NCBI RefSeq assembly: GCF_002532045.1
Contig: NZ_NWTG01000021.1
Coordinates: 1-64,000, forward strand
Source: Bradyrhizobium sp. C9
GTDB taxonomy: Bacteria; Pseudomonadota; Alphaproteobacteria; Rhizobiales; Xanthobacteraceae
Reading direction: 5' to 3'
DNA length: 64,000 bases
This document shows, one piece after another, positions 1 through 8,234 of the stretch. Within the stretch, counting starts at the first letter, position 1. Each line of letters begins with the position of its first letter. The position numbers were made by a program, and so were the translations under genes. The notes beneath the pieces were generated by a model. That model saw only the letters and a list, made by a program, of their open reading frames with translations. It ran no database searches and was not told where the DNA came from.

Positions 1-124
1 ACACGACACTTCACGAGCTACAAACAGGCGACAGATCACGAGCTACTGACACGTTCAACCAGACGAGTTGACACGTCAGGCAACTCAGGGTTATTCTTCT
101 AATATTCCGAAATCATCCAAGCGC
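1..124. other. Left-edge non-coding stretch
   Basis: No gene is supported here. The only visible structure is an 11-base direct repeat, TCACGAGCTAC, at 11-21 and again at 36-46. Confidence 0.4.
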
Positions 125-640
125 TCATCGCGCTTGCGGCGCGCCGTAGTTCGGCGCGAGCAGGCGGTTGCGCACGAGGTAATCGGTGGCGCGCGACCAA
201 GATTCGTCGGTATTGCCGCGCATGTCGGCGCTCACTGCCGCCACCAATTGCCCGGAATGGACGTCGCGCAGATAGAGATTGATGTTGAGGATCAGGTTGG
301 AGACCTTCTGCACCACACCGGTCATCGCAAGGTCAGCGCCCAGCTCGCCGGCCAGCTTCACGTCGCATCCGCCGCAGGCCTGAAGATTGCTGCCGTGCGC
401 CGCAGCATTGACCGGCGCGATATCGAGCACGCGGAACTTGCCCGAGTCCGCGAGCTCCTTGCGCACCTGGTCGCCGGTCCGCAGCAGGCGCGCCTGCTCA
501 TCGGCCTGCGGCCCGTTCACCTCTCCCTGCAAGCTGGTGTCGATCATCTCGAGGTCGAACACCGCGAGCTTGGGCGGCTCGGCGCGCGCCGCAGCAGACA
601 TCAGCAGCAAGGACATGACGAAGGCGAACACTGATCTCAT
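125..640 (-). CDS. DUF3280-type secreted protein of the quinoprotein locus
   Basis: A 171-residue protein with an N-terminal signal sequence (MRSVFAFVMSLLLMSAAARA) and a mature part beginning EPPKLAVFDLEMIDTS. This resembles the DUF3280/DUF2380 proteins often found with PQQ-dependent alcohol catabolism genes. It carries a CGGC cysteine pair. The start at 640 is chosen because the signal peptide begins there; an upstream in-frame start at 694 would add 18 residues ahead of it. It is divergent from the binding-protein gene that starts at 796. Its biochemical role is unknown; the periplasmic location is inferred. Confidence 0.75.
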   Translation of the reverse strand: MRSVFAFVMSLLLMSAAARAEPPKLAVFDLEMIDTSLQGEVNGPQADEQARLLRTGDQVRKELADSGKFRVLDIAPVNAAAHGSNLQACGGCDVKLAGELGADLAMTGVVQKVSNLILNINLYLRDVHSGQLVAAVSADMRGNTDESWSRATDYLVRNRLLAPNYGAPQAR

Positions 641-689
641 GATTGTGAACCAGTCGAATTTGTAATCTCGCAACGACAAAAAGCGGGGT

Positions 690-719
690 TGCAAGCCGGG
701 CCAATTCCGGCATCTTGCA
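690..719. promoter_or_regulatory. Imperfect dyad between divergent genes
   Basis: TGCAAG (690-695) and CTTGCA (714-719) are inverted and flank two inner CCGG-type blocks. The dyad sits between the divergent DUF3280 and binding-protein genes, where a shared operator could lie. It is a sequence pattern only; no known regulator consensus is matched. Confidence 0.25.
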
Positions 720-795
720 CGTCAACGCATGGCCAGAAAAGCGGTAGCTTCTCGAACAAGCCAATGCCGAATGAAGAAAGACTACGGGAGGAGTT

Positions 796-1977
796 ATGTT
801 CCGATGGCTGATCGGCACGATCGCGCTCAGCATGGTAGCGACCGGAGCGCTGGCGGCTGATCCCGTCGAAATCCATATCGGCTATCTCGGCCATGCCGGG
901 GTCAGATCGACGCTCTCGCTGATCCAGCAACCGGCCGACAATGACGGCATCGCCGGCGCACGCCTGGCGATCGAAGACAACAACACGACCGGAAAATTCC
1001 TCAACCAGCGCTTCGTGCTCGACGACGTGAAGGTCAAGGACGGCGACGATGTCGCCAAGGTCGCGACCGATCTCGCCGGCCGCAACGATTATATCATCAC
1101 CGACCTGCCCGCCGAAGCCCTGCTCACGGTCGCCGACGCGCTGCGCGACCGCGGCACCGTGCTGCTGAATGCAGGCGCGATCGACGATCGGCTGCGCGAG
1201 CAAGACTGCCGCGCCAATGTCATCCATGTCGCACCGACCCGCTCGATGCTGGCGGACGCGCTCGGCCAATACCTGGTGTGGAAGCAGTGGAAGCGCTGGC
1301 TGCTGGTGACCGGCTCGCACGATCAGGACAAGCTGTACGCCGACGCGCTGCGCCGCGCCGCCACGCGCTTCGGCGCCAAGATCGTGCAGGAACGGACATT
1401 CGAGGACACCGGCGGCGCGCGCCGCACCGACTCCGGCGTGACGCTGATCCAGCGTCAGATGCCGGTGTTCACGCAGCAGGCGCCGGCCTATGACGTGCTG
1501 GTCGCCGCCGACGAGAGCGAAGTGTTCGCGAACTATCTGCCCTACCGAACCTGGGACCCGCGCCCCGTGGCGGGCTCGGCGGGCCTGGTGCCGACCAGCT
1601 GGGATGCCGCGCATGACCAATGGGGGGCGGTCCAGATCCAGAACCGCTTCGTCAAGCTGAACATGCGCCGCATGACGGCGCTCGACATGCAGGCCTGGAC
1701 AGCCGCACGCATGATCGGGGAAGCCACCTCCCGCACCAATTCGGGCGATCCCAGGAAGGTCATCGCCTTCCTCAAGGGCAAGGATTTCTCGATCGCCGCC
1801 TTCAAGGGCACGCGATTGACCCTGCGAGACTGGAATCTGCAGCTCCGCCAGCCGATCCTGCTGGCCGATGGTCGTATGGTCGTTTCGGTCTCGCCGCAGG
1901 AAGGTTTCCTGCATCAGGTCTCCGAACTCGACACGCTCGGTGTTGACCGGCCTGAAACGAAGTGCAAGCTGCAGTGA
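796..1977 (+). CDS. ABC-type substrate-binding protein of PQQ-dependent alcohol catabolism
   Basis: A 393-residue periplasmic binding protein in the branched-chain-amino-acid-like fold, led by a signal peptide (MFRWLIGTIALSMVATGALA). The mature start VEIHIGYLGHAGVRS and its position before a beta-propeller, ATPase and permease match the PQQ-linked ABC system of alcohol-oxidising bacteria. A strong Shine-Dalgarno (GGGAGGAG) precedes ATG 796. It begins a plus-strand operon running to 5231. The ligand is unknown. Because the permease is of the ABC-2 exporter type, this protein may act as a sensor or accessory rather than a classical importer component. Confidence 0.85.
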   Translation: MFRWLIGTIALSMVATGALAADPVEIHIGYLGHAGVRSTLSLIQQPADNDGIAGARLAIEDNNTTGKFLNQRFVLDDVKVKDGDDVAKVATDLAGRNDYIITDLPAEALLTVADALRDRGTVLLNAGAIDDRLREQDCRANVIHVAPTRSMLADALGQYLVWKQWKRWLLVTGSHDQDKLYADALRRAATRFGAKIVQERTFEDTGGARRTDSGVTLIQRQMPVFTQQAPAYDVLVAADESEVFANYLPYRTWDPRPVAGSAGLVPTSWDAAHDQWGAVQIQNRFVKLNMRRMTALDMQAWTAARMIGEATSRTNSGDPRKVIAFLKGKDFSIAAFKGTRLTLRDWNLQLRQPILLADGRMVVSVSPQEGFLHQVSELDTLGVDRPETKCKLQ

Positions 1978-1982
1978 GGGAG

Positions 1983-2960
1983 ATGAAACGCATGTGGCGC
2001 CGCTGTCTGTTGACCGGGATGCTCGTTTGGCTTGCCGCGACACCGGCGTCCGCCTTCGTTGCCTACGTCTCCAACGAGAAGGGCAACACCGTCACGGTCA
2101 TCGACACCAACAGCTGGACGGTGACCAAAACCATCAAGGTCGGCCAGCGGCCGCGCGGCATCGAGTTCTCGCGCGACGGCAAGTTCGTGATGGTCGCGGT
2201 CGGCGACGACGACACGATCCAGGTGATCGATACCAAGACCCAGGAAATCGTCGACACCTTGCCCTCCGGCCCCGACCCGGAATTATTCACCCAGGATGCG
2301 GCCGGCAAGACCATGTATGTCGCCAACGAGAACGACAACACAGTCACCGTGATTGATCTGGAGAAGCGTGCCCGGCTCGGCGACATCCAGGTCGGCGTCG
2401 AGCCCGAGGGCATGACGATCAGCCCGGACGGCAAGATCCTGATCAACACCTCCGAAACCACGAACATGGCGCATTTCATCGACACCACGACGCGCCAGAT
2501 CGTCGCCAATGTGCTGGTCGATTCGCGGCCGCGCTTCGCCCAATTCAAGCGTGACAGCTCCGAATTGTGGGTCTCTTCCGAGATCGGCGGCACGGTGTCG
2601 ATCATCGATCCGGTCAAGCGCGAGGTAACCGGCAAGATCACCTTCGAAATTCCCGGCCTGCGCAACGAGGCGATCCAACCGGTCGGCATCGGCATGACCA
2701 AGGACGGCAAGACCGCGTTCATTGCGCTCGGCCCCGCCAACCGCGTCGCTGTCGTCGACGGCGCGACCCACAAGGTCCTCAAATATCTCCTGGTCGGCCA
2801 ACGGGTCTGGCATATGGATTTCACGCCGGACGAAAAATATCTGATGGTTACCAACGGCGTCTCGAACGACGTCTCGGTGATCGACGTCGCGGCCCAGAAG
2901 GTGATCAAGACCATTCAGGTCGGCGAATTGCCCTGGGGGATCACGATCGCGCAGCCATGA
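1983..2960 (+). CDS. PQQ-dependent catabolism-associated YVTN beta-propeller protein
   Basis: A 325-residue secreted protein: signal peptide MWRRCLLTGMLVWLAATPASA, then repeated blades such as VAYVSNEKGNTVTVIDT, MYVANENDNTVTVIDL and LMVTNGVSNDVSVIDV, typical of the YVTN/40-residue propeller family. It matches the beta-propeller protein that accompanies quinoprotein dehydrogenases. Starts at 1983 and 1992 are both possible; AGGGAG abuts 1983 but is well spaced for 1992. The stop overlaps the next ATG (ATGA at 2957-2960), implying translational coupling with the ATPase. Confidence 0.88.
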   Translation: MKRMWRRCLLTGMLVWLAATPASAFVAYVSNEKGNTVTVIDTNSWTVTKTIKVGQRPRGIEFSRDGKFVMVAVGDDDTIQVIDTKTQEIVDTLPSGPDPELFTQDAAGKTMYVANENDNTVTVIDLEKRARLGDIQVGVEPEGMTISPDGKILINTSETTNMAHFIDTTTRQIVANVLVDSRPRFAQFKRDSSELWVSSEIGGTVSIIDPVKREVTGKITFEIPGLRNEAIQPVGIGMTKDGKTAFIALGPANRVAVVDGATHKVLKYLLVGQRVWHMDFTPDEKYLMVTNGVSNDVSVIDVAAQKVIKTIQVGELPWGITIAQP

Positions 2961-3772
2961 CCGCAACCGACGCCCATATCGCAAGCCAGCCCTCGCCGGA
3001 TGCAGGCCCTGTAGCGGCCGTGCAGCCGGCGCTGTCGATCGGCAATGTCAGCCACAGCTACGGTCCGCGGCGCGCCCTGATCGATGTCAATTTCACGGTT
3101 CAGCCTGCGAGCTTCACCGCATTGCTGGGCCTCAACGGCGCCGGCAAGAGCACGTTGTTCTCGCTGGTGACGCGGCTGTTCGGGATCCAGAACGGCCAGA
3201 TCAAGATCTTCGGTCACGACATCAGCCGGACGCCGGGTGAGGCGCTGCGGCTGATGGGCGTCGTATTCCAGCCGCGCACGCTCGATCTCGATCTGTCGCT
3301 GACACAGAACCTGCTCTATCACGCCGCGCTGCACGGCATCTCGCGGCGCGAGGCGCGGCTGCGCAGCGCCGAGGTGCTCGGCCGCATCGGCCTTGCCGAC
3401 CGCGCCGCGAGCAAGGTGCGCGATCTCTCGGGCGGCCAGATGCGGCGGCTCGAGATCGCCCGGGCACTGCTGCACCGTCCCAGGCTGCTGCTGCTCGACG
3501 AGGCCACCGTCGGGCTCGACGTCAAGGCGCGCGCCGACATTCTCGATCATGTCCGCCAGCTCGTCACCGAACAGGGCATCGGCGTGCTCTGGGCAACGCA
3601 TCTGTTCGACGAGATCATGCCGGGCGACGACCTCGTGGTGCTGCATCAGGGCCGGATGCTGGCGCACGGGCCGATGTCGCGCGTGATCGCGGACGCCGGC
3701 GCCCAGGACGTCAACACCGCGTTCATGCGCCTGACCGGAACGGCAACCCTCACCGGAAAACCGCCAACATGA
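2957..3772 (+). CDS. ABC transporter ATP-binding protein, PQQ-dependent alcohol dehydrogenase system
   Basis: A 271-residue ATPase with Walker A (GLNGAGKST), signature (LSGGQMRRLEIARAL), Walker B (LLLLDEATVGLD) and a switch histidine in WATHLFDEI. A roughly 25-residue Ala/Pro-rich leader precedes the domain. The chosen ATG overlaps the stop of the beta-propeller gene, and its own stop overlaps the next start (ATGA at 3769-3772). It pairs with the ABC-2 permease that follows. The family is associated with PQQ alcohol oxidation (compare the Pseudomonas ped genes); its cargo is not known. Confidence 0.9.
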   Translation: MTATDAHIASQPSPDAGPVAAVQPALSIGNVSHSYGPRRALIDVNFTVQPASFTALLGLNGAGKSTLFSLVTRLFGIQNGQIKIFGHDISRTPGEALRLMGVVFQPRTLDLDLSLTQNLLYHAALHGISRREARLRSAEVLGRIGLADRAASKVRDLSGGQMRRLEIARALLHRPRLLLLDEATVGLDVKARADILDHVRQLVTEQGIGVLWATHLFDEIMPGDDLVVLHQGRMLAHGPMSRVIADAGAQDVNTAFMRLTGTATLTGKPPT

Positions 3773-4617
3773 GCAGCACGGCGGTCACGCCTGAGCGAAG
3801 CGGCTTCTCGGTGTCGGAATACATCGTCTGCCTGAACGGCATCGTATGGCGCGAGGCGCTGCGCTTCCTGCATCAGCGCGAGCGCTTCGTCTCGGCACTG
3901 GTTAGGCCGCTGGTCTGGCTGTTCATCTTCGCGGCCGGCTTCCGTCAGGTGCTCGGCATCTCGATCATCCCGCCCTACGAGACCTACATCCTCTACGAGG
4001 TCTATATCGCGCCCGGCCTGATGGCGATGATCCAGCTCTTCAACGGCATGCAATCGTCGCTGTCGATGGTCTATGACCGCGAGATGGGCAACATGCGCAC
4101 GCTGCTGGTCAGCCCGCTGCCGCGCGGCTACCTGCTGTTTTGCAAGCTGCTCGCCGGCACCGCGGTGTCGCTGCTGCAGGTCTACGCCTTCCTGCTGATC
4201 GCGTGGTTCTGGGACATCACGCCGCCGACCATCGGCTACCTCACGGTGCTGCCGGCGCTGGTGCTGTCGGGCCTGATGCTCGGCGCATTGGGCATGCTGA
4301 TCTCAGCCAGCATCAAGCAGCTGGAGAATTTCGCCGGCGTCATGAACTTTGTGATCTTTCCGATGTTCTTTGCCTCGTCGGCCCTCTACCCCCTCTGGCG
4401 CGTGCAGGAAGGCAGCCCGATGCTGTATTATGTCTGCCAGTGCAACCCGTTCACGCATGCGGTGGAGCTGATCCGGTTTGCTCTGTACGGCAAGATGAAC
4501 TGGGTTTCGCTCGCAGTGGTCGGTGGCTGCACGGTGGTGTTCATGATCGGCGCGATCCTGGCCTACGATCCATCGCGCGGCCTGGTGCGCCGCGGACCCG
4601 GCGGAGGCGAGGCATGA
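3769..4617 (+). CDS. ABC-2 type permease, alcohol/PQQ-associated
   Basis: A 282-residue inner-membrane protein with about six hydrophobic segments (for example LVRPLVWLFIFAAGF, LAGTAVSLLQVYAFLLIAW and VVFMIGAILAYDP). It resembles the PedC-like permease of the PQQ-dependent ABC system. It is translationally coupled to the ATPase upstream, and its TGA overlaps the next ATG at 4614. The ABC-2 fold usually exports its substrate, so this may move a cofactor, signal or membrane component outward; that direction is inferred. Confidence 0.88.
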   Translation: MSSTAVTPERSGFSVSEYIVCLNGIVWREALRFLHQRERFVSALVRPLVWLFIFAAGFRQVLGISIIPPYETYILYEVYIAPGLMAMIQLFNGMQSSLSMVYDREMGNMRTLLVSPLPRGYLLFCKLLAGTAVSLLQVYAFLLIAWFWDITPPTIGYLTVLPALVLSGLMLGALGMLISASIKQLENFAGVMNFVIFPMFFASSALYPLWRVQEGSPMLYYVCQCNPFTHAVELIRFALYGKMNWVSLAVVGGCTVVFMIGAILAYDPSRGLVRRGPGGGEA

Positions 4618-5231
4618 CAGATTGGCGGCCAGTACTCGGCGCGCTGCTCGCGATGGTTCTGTCGAATCAGGTCGCGTTCGCTGCCGACCCGCGTTACCCG
4701 GACTGGCCCTGCCAACAGGCCAAGGTGCCCGAGATCTCGCTCGCCGCGGTCTGGGCCGGGCCGCCGCTCGGCGATGCCGAGACCAAGTGGCGGGACAATC
4801 CGAAGATCAGCCAACTTGCGACCAAGCTCGCCGCGCGCCGCGTTCCGCTCGAGGATGCACAGAAGGAGATCACCGAGTTCCTGTCGGCCGCCGCGGCCGA
4901 CAAGGCCAATGCGGGAAAACTGCTGTTCGCGGGCCTGTTCGATACGCTCAACGGCCAGCGGGCCTCGGTCATGAACGGGCTGGAGCGCGTGATGCGCAAG
5001 CAGCGCGAGGCCGCAGAAAAGATCCGCGACGACACGGTCAAGCTGCAGGCGCTGCAGGACGCCACGCCGCCGGACCAGGCCAAGGTGGACGAGCTCGGCA
5101 ATCAGCTGGTCTGGGAGACCCGGATATTCGAGGACCGCGGACGCGTCGTAAAGTTCGTCTGTGAGGTGCCGACCATCATCGACCAGCGGCTGTTCGCGCT
5201 GGGCCGTACTATCCAGCAGGAACTGGATTGA
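4614..5231 (+). CDS. Conserved secreted hypothetical protein, last gene of the PQQ-ABC operon
   Basis: A 205-residue protein with a signal peptide (MTDWRPVLGALLAMVLSNQVAFA) and a mature segment starting DPRYPDWPCQQAKVPEIS. The central part is rich in Lys/Arg/Glu/Ala heptads (about residues 120-170), consistent with a helical or coiled-coil region. Two cysteines are visible (PCQQ near the N-terminus and FVCEV near the C-terminus), which could pair in the periplasm. Its ATG overlaps the permease stop. No enzymatic motif is seen; membership in the quinoprotein operon is the only clue to function. Confidence 0.75.
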   Translation: MTDWRPVLGALLAMVLSNQVAFAADPRYPDWPCQQAKVPEISLAAVWAGPPLGDAETKWRDNPKISQLATKLAARRVPLEDAQKEITEFLSAAAADKANAGKLLFAGLFDTLNGQRASVMNGLERVMRKQREAAEKIRDDTVKLQALQDATPPDQAKVDELGNQLVWETRIFEDRGRVVKFVCEVPTIIDQRLFALGRTIQQELD

Positions 5232-5331
5232 GGCCTGCGGCCGATCGCCCCCGCGATCATTGACTTGCCGCCGGAACAAACTGCGCTGCCCGCTCGTTGT
5301 CTCCAACTATATCTGAAGTTGGGAGACCACG

Positions 5332-5628
5332 ATGAGAGCAGCCAAGATCGTCATGACCAGCCTCGCCGCTGCGAGCCTGATCACCACAGCGGCTTTGGCC
5401 CAGCAATCCATGTCGGGAATGGTCACCAAGATTGACCGACTGAGTGGAACCATCTCGATCCAGCAGACGCAAAGCGGCACGGTGGGCGCGGCCGGCGGCG
5501 CTATACAGGAATACAAGGTGCCCAAGGGACAGTCGCTGGAGGAGCTTCACGCCGGTGACAAGGTGACGTTCACCACGTCGGACGGCGACGGCGGCAAGGC
5601 CATCAACAAGCTCGACAAGCAGAAGTAG
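5332..5628 (+). CDS. Small periplasmic CusF-like (copper-binding domain type) protein
   Basis: A 98-residue secreted protein: signal peptide to about residue 23 (TTAALAQQ), then a small beta-barrel-like pattern (MVTKIDRLSGTISI ... EYKVPKGQSLEELHAGDKVTFTT) resembling CusF/DUF1344-type domains. The Trp and His used for copper by CusF are not evident, so metal binding is uncertain. GGGAG lies before ATG 5332. It stands alone between the PQQ-ABC operon and the convergent CXXCW gene. Confidence 0.65.
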   Translation: MRAAKIVMTSLAAASLITTAALAQQSMSGMVTKIDRLSGTISIQQTQSGTVGAAGGAIQEYKVPKGQSLEELHAGDKVTFTTSDGDGGKAINKLDKQK

Positions 5629-5664
5629 TTCGCTGGAGCGTTTCGCAGCCGTGTGAGGACGCGC

Positions 5665-6219
5665 TCACTGCTCGCCCTCGCGTGGCTCGGGCTCCGCGTC
5701 CGCCAGCGGCAGATTCGCGCGCTCCCACCCGTCGGTTCCTTCCGGATACCACGCCACGTTGCGGTAACCGTAGGACAGCACGCGCTTGGCGGCGTTCCAC
5801 GACATCCAGCAATTCTCCTGGCAGTAGATCACCAGCAATCTGGCCTTGTCGTCGCCGGAGGCGTGGGCCAGGCCGCGTCGCAGATAGTCCTCGGTCGACG
5901 CCGCGAGCTTGCCGTAGCCGGTGTCGGGCAGCCAGATGCTTCCGGGAACGTCGCGATGCGGCCGCTCGCGCCACACCGTGCCGGCCGGCAGATTAGGCTT
6001 CGGCGCGCGCGGCAGCACGTCGACGAAGGCGCCTGACTTGTCGCGCCAGATCGCTTCCGCTTCCGCGGTCGTGAGCACGCGTGCGCCGGCGAGCGTGATC
6101 GGCACCGGCGCGCGATAATCCTCGATTCGGTAACCGTCGGGCTCTGCAGGGTGGTCCTGTGCGCGGACAGGCGATGCGGCGAGCAATATCACCGCAAGCA
6201 TGGCCGCGAGTCTGATCAT
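5665..6219 (-). CDS. PQQ-dependent catabolism-associated CXXCW-motif protein (rhodanese-like)
   Basis: A 184-residue periplasmic protein with a signal peptide ending SPVRAQ. The defining motif CQENCW has cysteines at about residues 133 and 137 in a rhodanese-like fold (LLVIYCQENCWMSWNAAKR). The family is found only with PQQ-dependent alcohol catabolism. Its start overlaps the stop of the upstream XoxJ-like gene by 4 bases, so the two form a minus-strand operon. A thiol relay with the SoxYZ-like carrier and metallohydrolase encoded at 7264-9059 is plausible but inferred. Confidence 0.9.
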   Translation of the reverse strand: MIRLAAMLAVILLAASPVRAQDHPAEPDGYRIEDYRAPVPITLAGARVLTTAEAEAIWRDKSGAFVDVLPRAPKPNLPAGTVWRERPHRDVPGSIWLPDTGYGKLAASTEDYLRRGLAHASGDDKARLLVIYCQENCWMSWNAAKRVLSYGYRNVAWYPEGTDGWERANLPLADAEPEPREGEQ

Positions 6220-7097
6220 GGCGATTTAGTTGCGGTCTCCGGCCCGATCGGACGGTCGTTCTCGTCGAGCAACGGAACGCCGAAGTCGAGCAGGATCTTG
6301 TTGATCGCCGGCTGGTTCTCCTGGATCAGGCGATTGAGCTGCCGCTTCCAGTTCTGGTCGGACGCCCGCACGCCCATGCCGATGCGATAGACCAGCTTGG
6401 GTCCTGTGGTCTCCTTGAGCAGCGGCGTGACATGCAGCGGCGGGTTCGCTTTCTTGGCATAGAAGCCGGCCATCGGCCCCCACAGGATGCCGGCGTCGAT
6501 CTCGCCCTTTTCAAGGTCGTTCATCATCGCCTCGGCCGAGGAATCGTAGCGCGTGTCGATCATCAGCGGATAAGGCTTCGCATTGCTCATCAGGCCGTTG
6601 ATGGCCATGTTGGTCGCGGGCGGCGTTCCGGCGACGATGCCGATATGCTTGCCCTTCAGCCGCTCATCCTCGAGCGTCGTGACCTCATCCAGTCCACTGC
6701 CCGGCCTGGCAACGATCGCATAGGCCGTGCGGTAATACGGATTGGTCCCCTGCGCGAGGTCGTCACCTTGCGGAAAGCCCATGATCACGTCGCAGCGATG
6801 CGAGCCGAGCGTGACCCGCACGAAGCCGGTCGCCTGCGGGAAATACATGTAATCGAGCTTCTTTTGCAGCTTCTCGGCGAACAGCTCGCCGATCTTGTTC
6901 TCAAAACCTTCGCCCTTGTCATTCGAGAACGGCAGGTTGCGCGGATCGGCGCAAATGCGCAGCACCTTGGGATCGACCAGCTCGATGGAGAGTTCGCCCT
7001 GCTCATTGACCTGCGCGCGCGCGACGTCGCGGCCGGCGAGACAGACGATGAAGCCGAAAAGCGCGAGCAGAACAGGACGGCATCCGATAACCTTCAT
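6216..7097 (-). CDS. Quinoprotein dehydrogenase-associated substrate-binding protein (XoxJ/MxaJ-like)
   Basis: A 293-residue periplasmic protein with a signal peptide (MKVIGCRPVLLALFGFIVCL...) and the XoxJ/MxaJ hallmark near the mature start, LRICADPRNLPFSNDKGEGFENKI. The start at 7097 is supported by an AGGAG about 8 bases upstream; a longer reading frame extends to 7265 without a signal peptide. It is coupled to the CXXCW gene. It is a paralogue of the xoxJ at 20742 and keeps the canonical CADPxNLPFS sequence, which the other does not. XoxJ-type proteins are thought to assist maturation of XoxF. Confidence 0.88.
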   Translation of the reverse strand: MKVIGCRPVLLALFGFIVCLAGRDVARAQVNEQGELSIELVDPKVLRICADPRNLPFSNDKGEGFENKIGELFAEKLQKKLDYMYFPQATGFVRVTLGSHRCDVIMGFPQGDDLAQGTNPYYRTAYAIVARPGSGLDEVTTLEDERLKGKHIGIVAGTPPATNMAINGLMSNAKPYPLMIDTRYDSSAEAMMNDLEKGEIDAGILWGPMAGFYAKKANPPLHVTPLLKETTGPKLVYRIGMGVRASDQNWKRQLNRLIQENQPAINKILLDFGVPLLDENDRPIGPETATKSP

Positions 7098-7263
7098 TAC
7101 GCGGTCTCCTCTTGATCGGGCAGATTGCCGCCATCCACCAATTGCCCGGCACACCATGACGTGCAACAGGGATAATGATCGCGACGGTGCCGCGTTGCTT
7201 GTTGCAGCGCAAACTGGAGCGCGGCGACATCGATCGCGCGTCCCGGAAAACTGAGGCGGAAAC

Positions 7264-8190
7264 ATGGCTCATGGCGGTTCGGTGCTTGCGCTGCTCCTGG
7301 TGCTTTGGGCACCGACCATAGCGCGGGCCCAACAGGCGGAATTGCCTGTGAGCGAAGTCGCCCCCGGAATATTCGTTCACAGCGGGGTCACTGCATTGAT
7401 GACGCGCGACAACGAGGGCGCCATCGCCAATGTCGGCTTCGTGGTCGGCGACAGCGCCATTGCCGTCATCGACACCGGCGGCAGCGTCCGCGAAGGGCGG
7501 CAATTGCTCGCCGCGGTGCGCAGCCACAGCGACAAGCCGATCCGCTATGTGATCAACACCCACGCGCATCCGGATCATAGCTTCGGCAACGCGGCATTCG
7601 TCGCCGACGGGACCAGCTTCGTCGGCCACAAGGCCCTGCCCCAAGCGCTCGCGGCACGCGGGCAATTCTATCTCGACGGCTTTCGCCGGACCATGGGCGA
7701 TGCGTTGATCGACGAGGTCCGGATCATTCCGCCGACCGTGCTGGTCGCGGACACGCTGAAGCTCGACCTCGGCGGACGAACCCTCACCTTGAAGGCATGG
7801 CCACCCGCCCACAGCGACAACGACCTCACGGTGTTCGATGAACGCACCGGCACCCTGTTCGCCGGCGATCTGGTGTTCCTCGACCATATTCCCGTGGTCG
7901 ACGGCAGCCTCAAGGGCTGGTTGCGTGCGCTCGACAATCTCCAGGCTATTCCCGCCGAGCGCGTGGTTCCCGGTCACGGACCCGTGAGTGCGTGGCCCGC
8001 GGCGCTCGGCGACGAGCGGCGTTATCTTCAGACGCTGGCTGCGGACGTCCGCGCGCTGGTCGCAAGCGGCAAGCCGATCACGGCTGCGGCGGAGCACGCC
8101 GCGGCAGCCGAGCGGCCGCGTTGGCAATTGTTTGACGATTACAACGCCCGCAACGCAACTGCAGCATTCTCGGAAATTGAATGGGAGTAG
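7264..8190 (+). CDS. Quinoprotein relay system zinc metallohydrolase (SoxH-like)
   Basis: A 308-residue metallo-beta-lactamase-fold protein with a signal peptide (ALLLVLWAPTIARAQQ). Zinc ligands are seen in THAHPDHS (His100, His102, Asp104, His105), FAGDLVF and VVPGHGPVS. It corresponds to the metallohydrolase that accompanies SoxYZ-like carriers in quinoprotein loci. The ATG follows GAGGCGG. The carrier gene starts 44 bases downstream on the same strand, so the two are probably one operon acting in the periplasm, possibly by hydrolysing a thiol-bound group. Confidence 0.88.
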   Translation: MAHGGSVLALLLVLWAPTIARAQQAELPVSEVAPGIFVHSGVTALMTRDNEGAIANVGFVVGDSAIAVIDTGGSVREGRQLLAAVRSHSDKPIRYVINTHAHPDHSFGNAAFVADGTSFVGHKALPQALAARGQFYLDGFRRTMGDALIDEVRIIPPTVLVADTLKLDLGGRTLTLKAWPPAHSDNDLTVFDERTGTLFAGDLVFLDHIPVVDGSLKGWLRALDNLQAIPAERVVPGHGPVSAWPAALGDERRYLQTLAADVRALVASGKPITAAAEHAAAAERPRWQLFDDYNARNATAAFSEIEWE

Positions 8191-8234
8191 CTGTTGGTCC
8201 TATAATGATGCGGCTGCATTAGGATCTCGCGAAC

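Noticed and set aside
11..46. Direct repeat TCACGAGCTAC x2 as possible mobile-element or CRISPR edge
   Set aside because: Only two copies, no spacer regularity, and no associated genes; too short to support either call.
637..2043. 468-codon minus-strand open frame
   Set aside because: It is antisense to the well-supported binding-protein gene, low in recognisable motifs and rich in Arg/His/Gln, typical of shadows in high-GC coding DNA.
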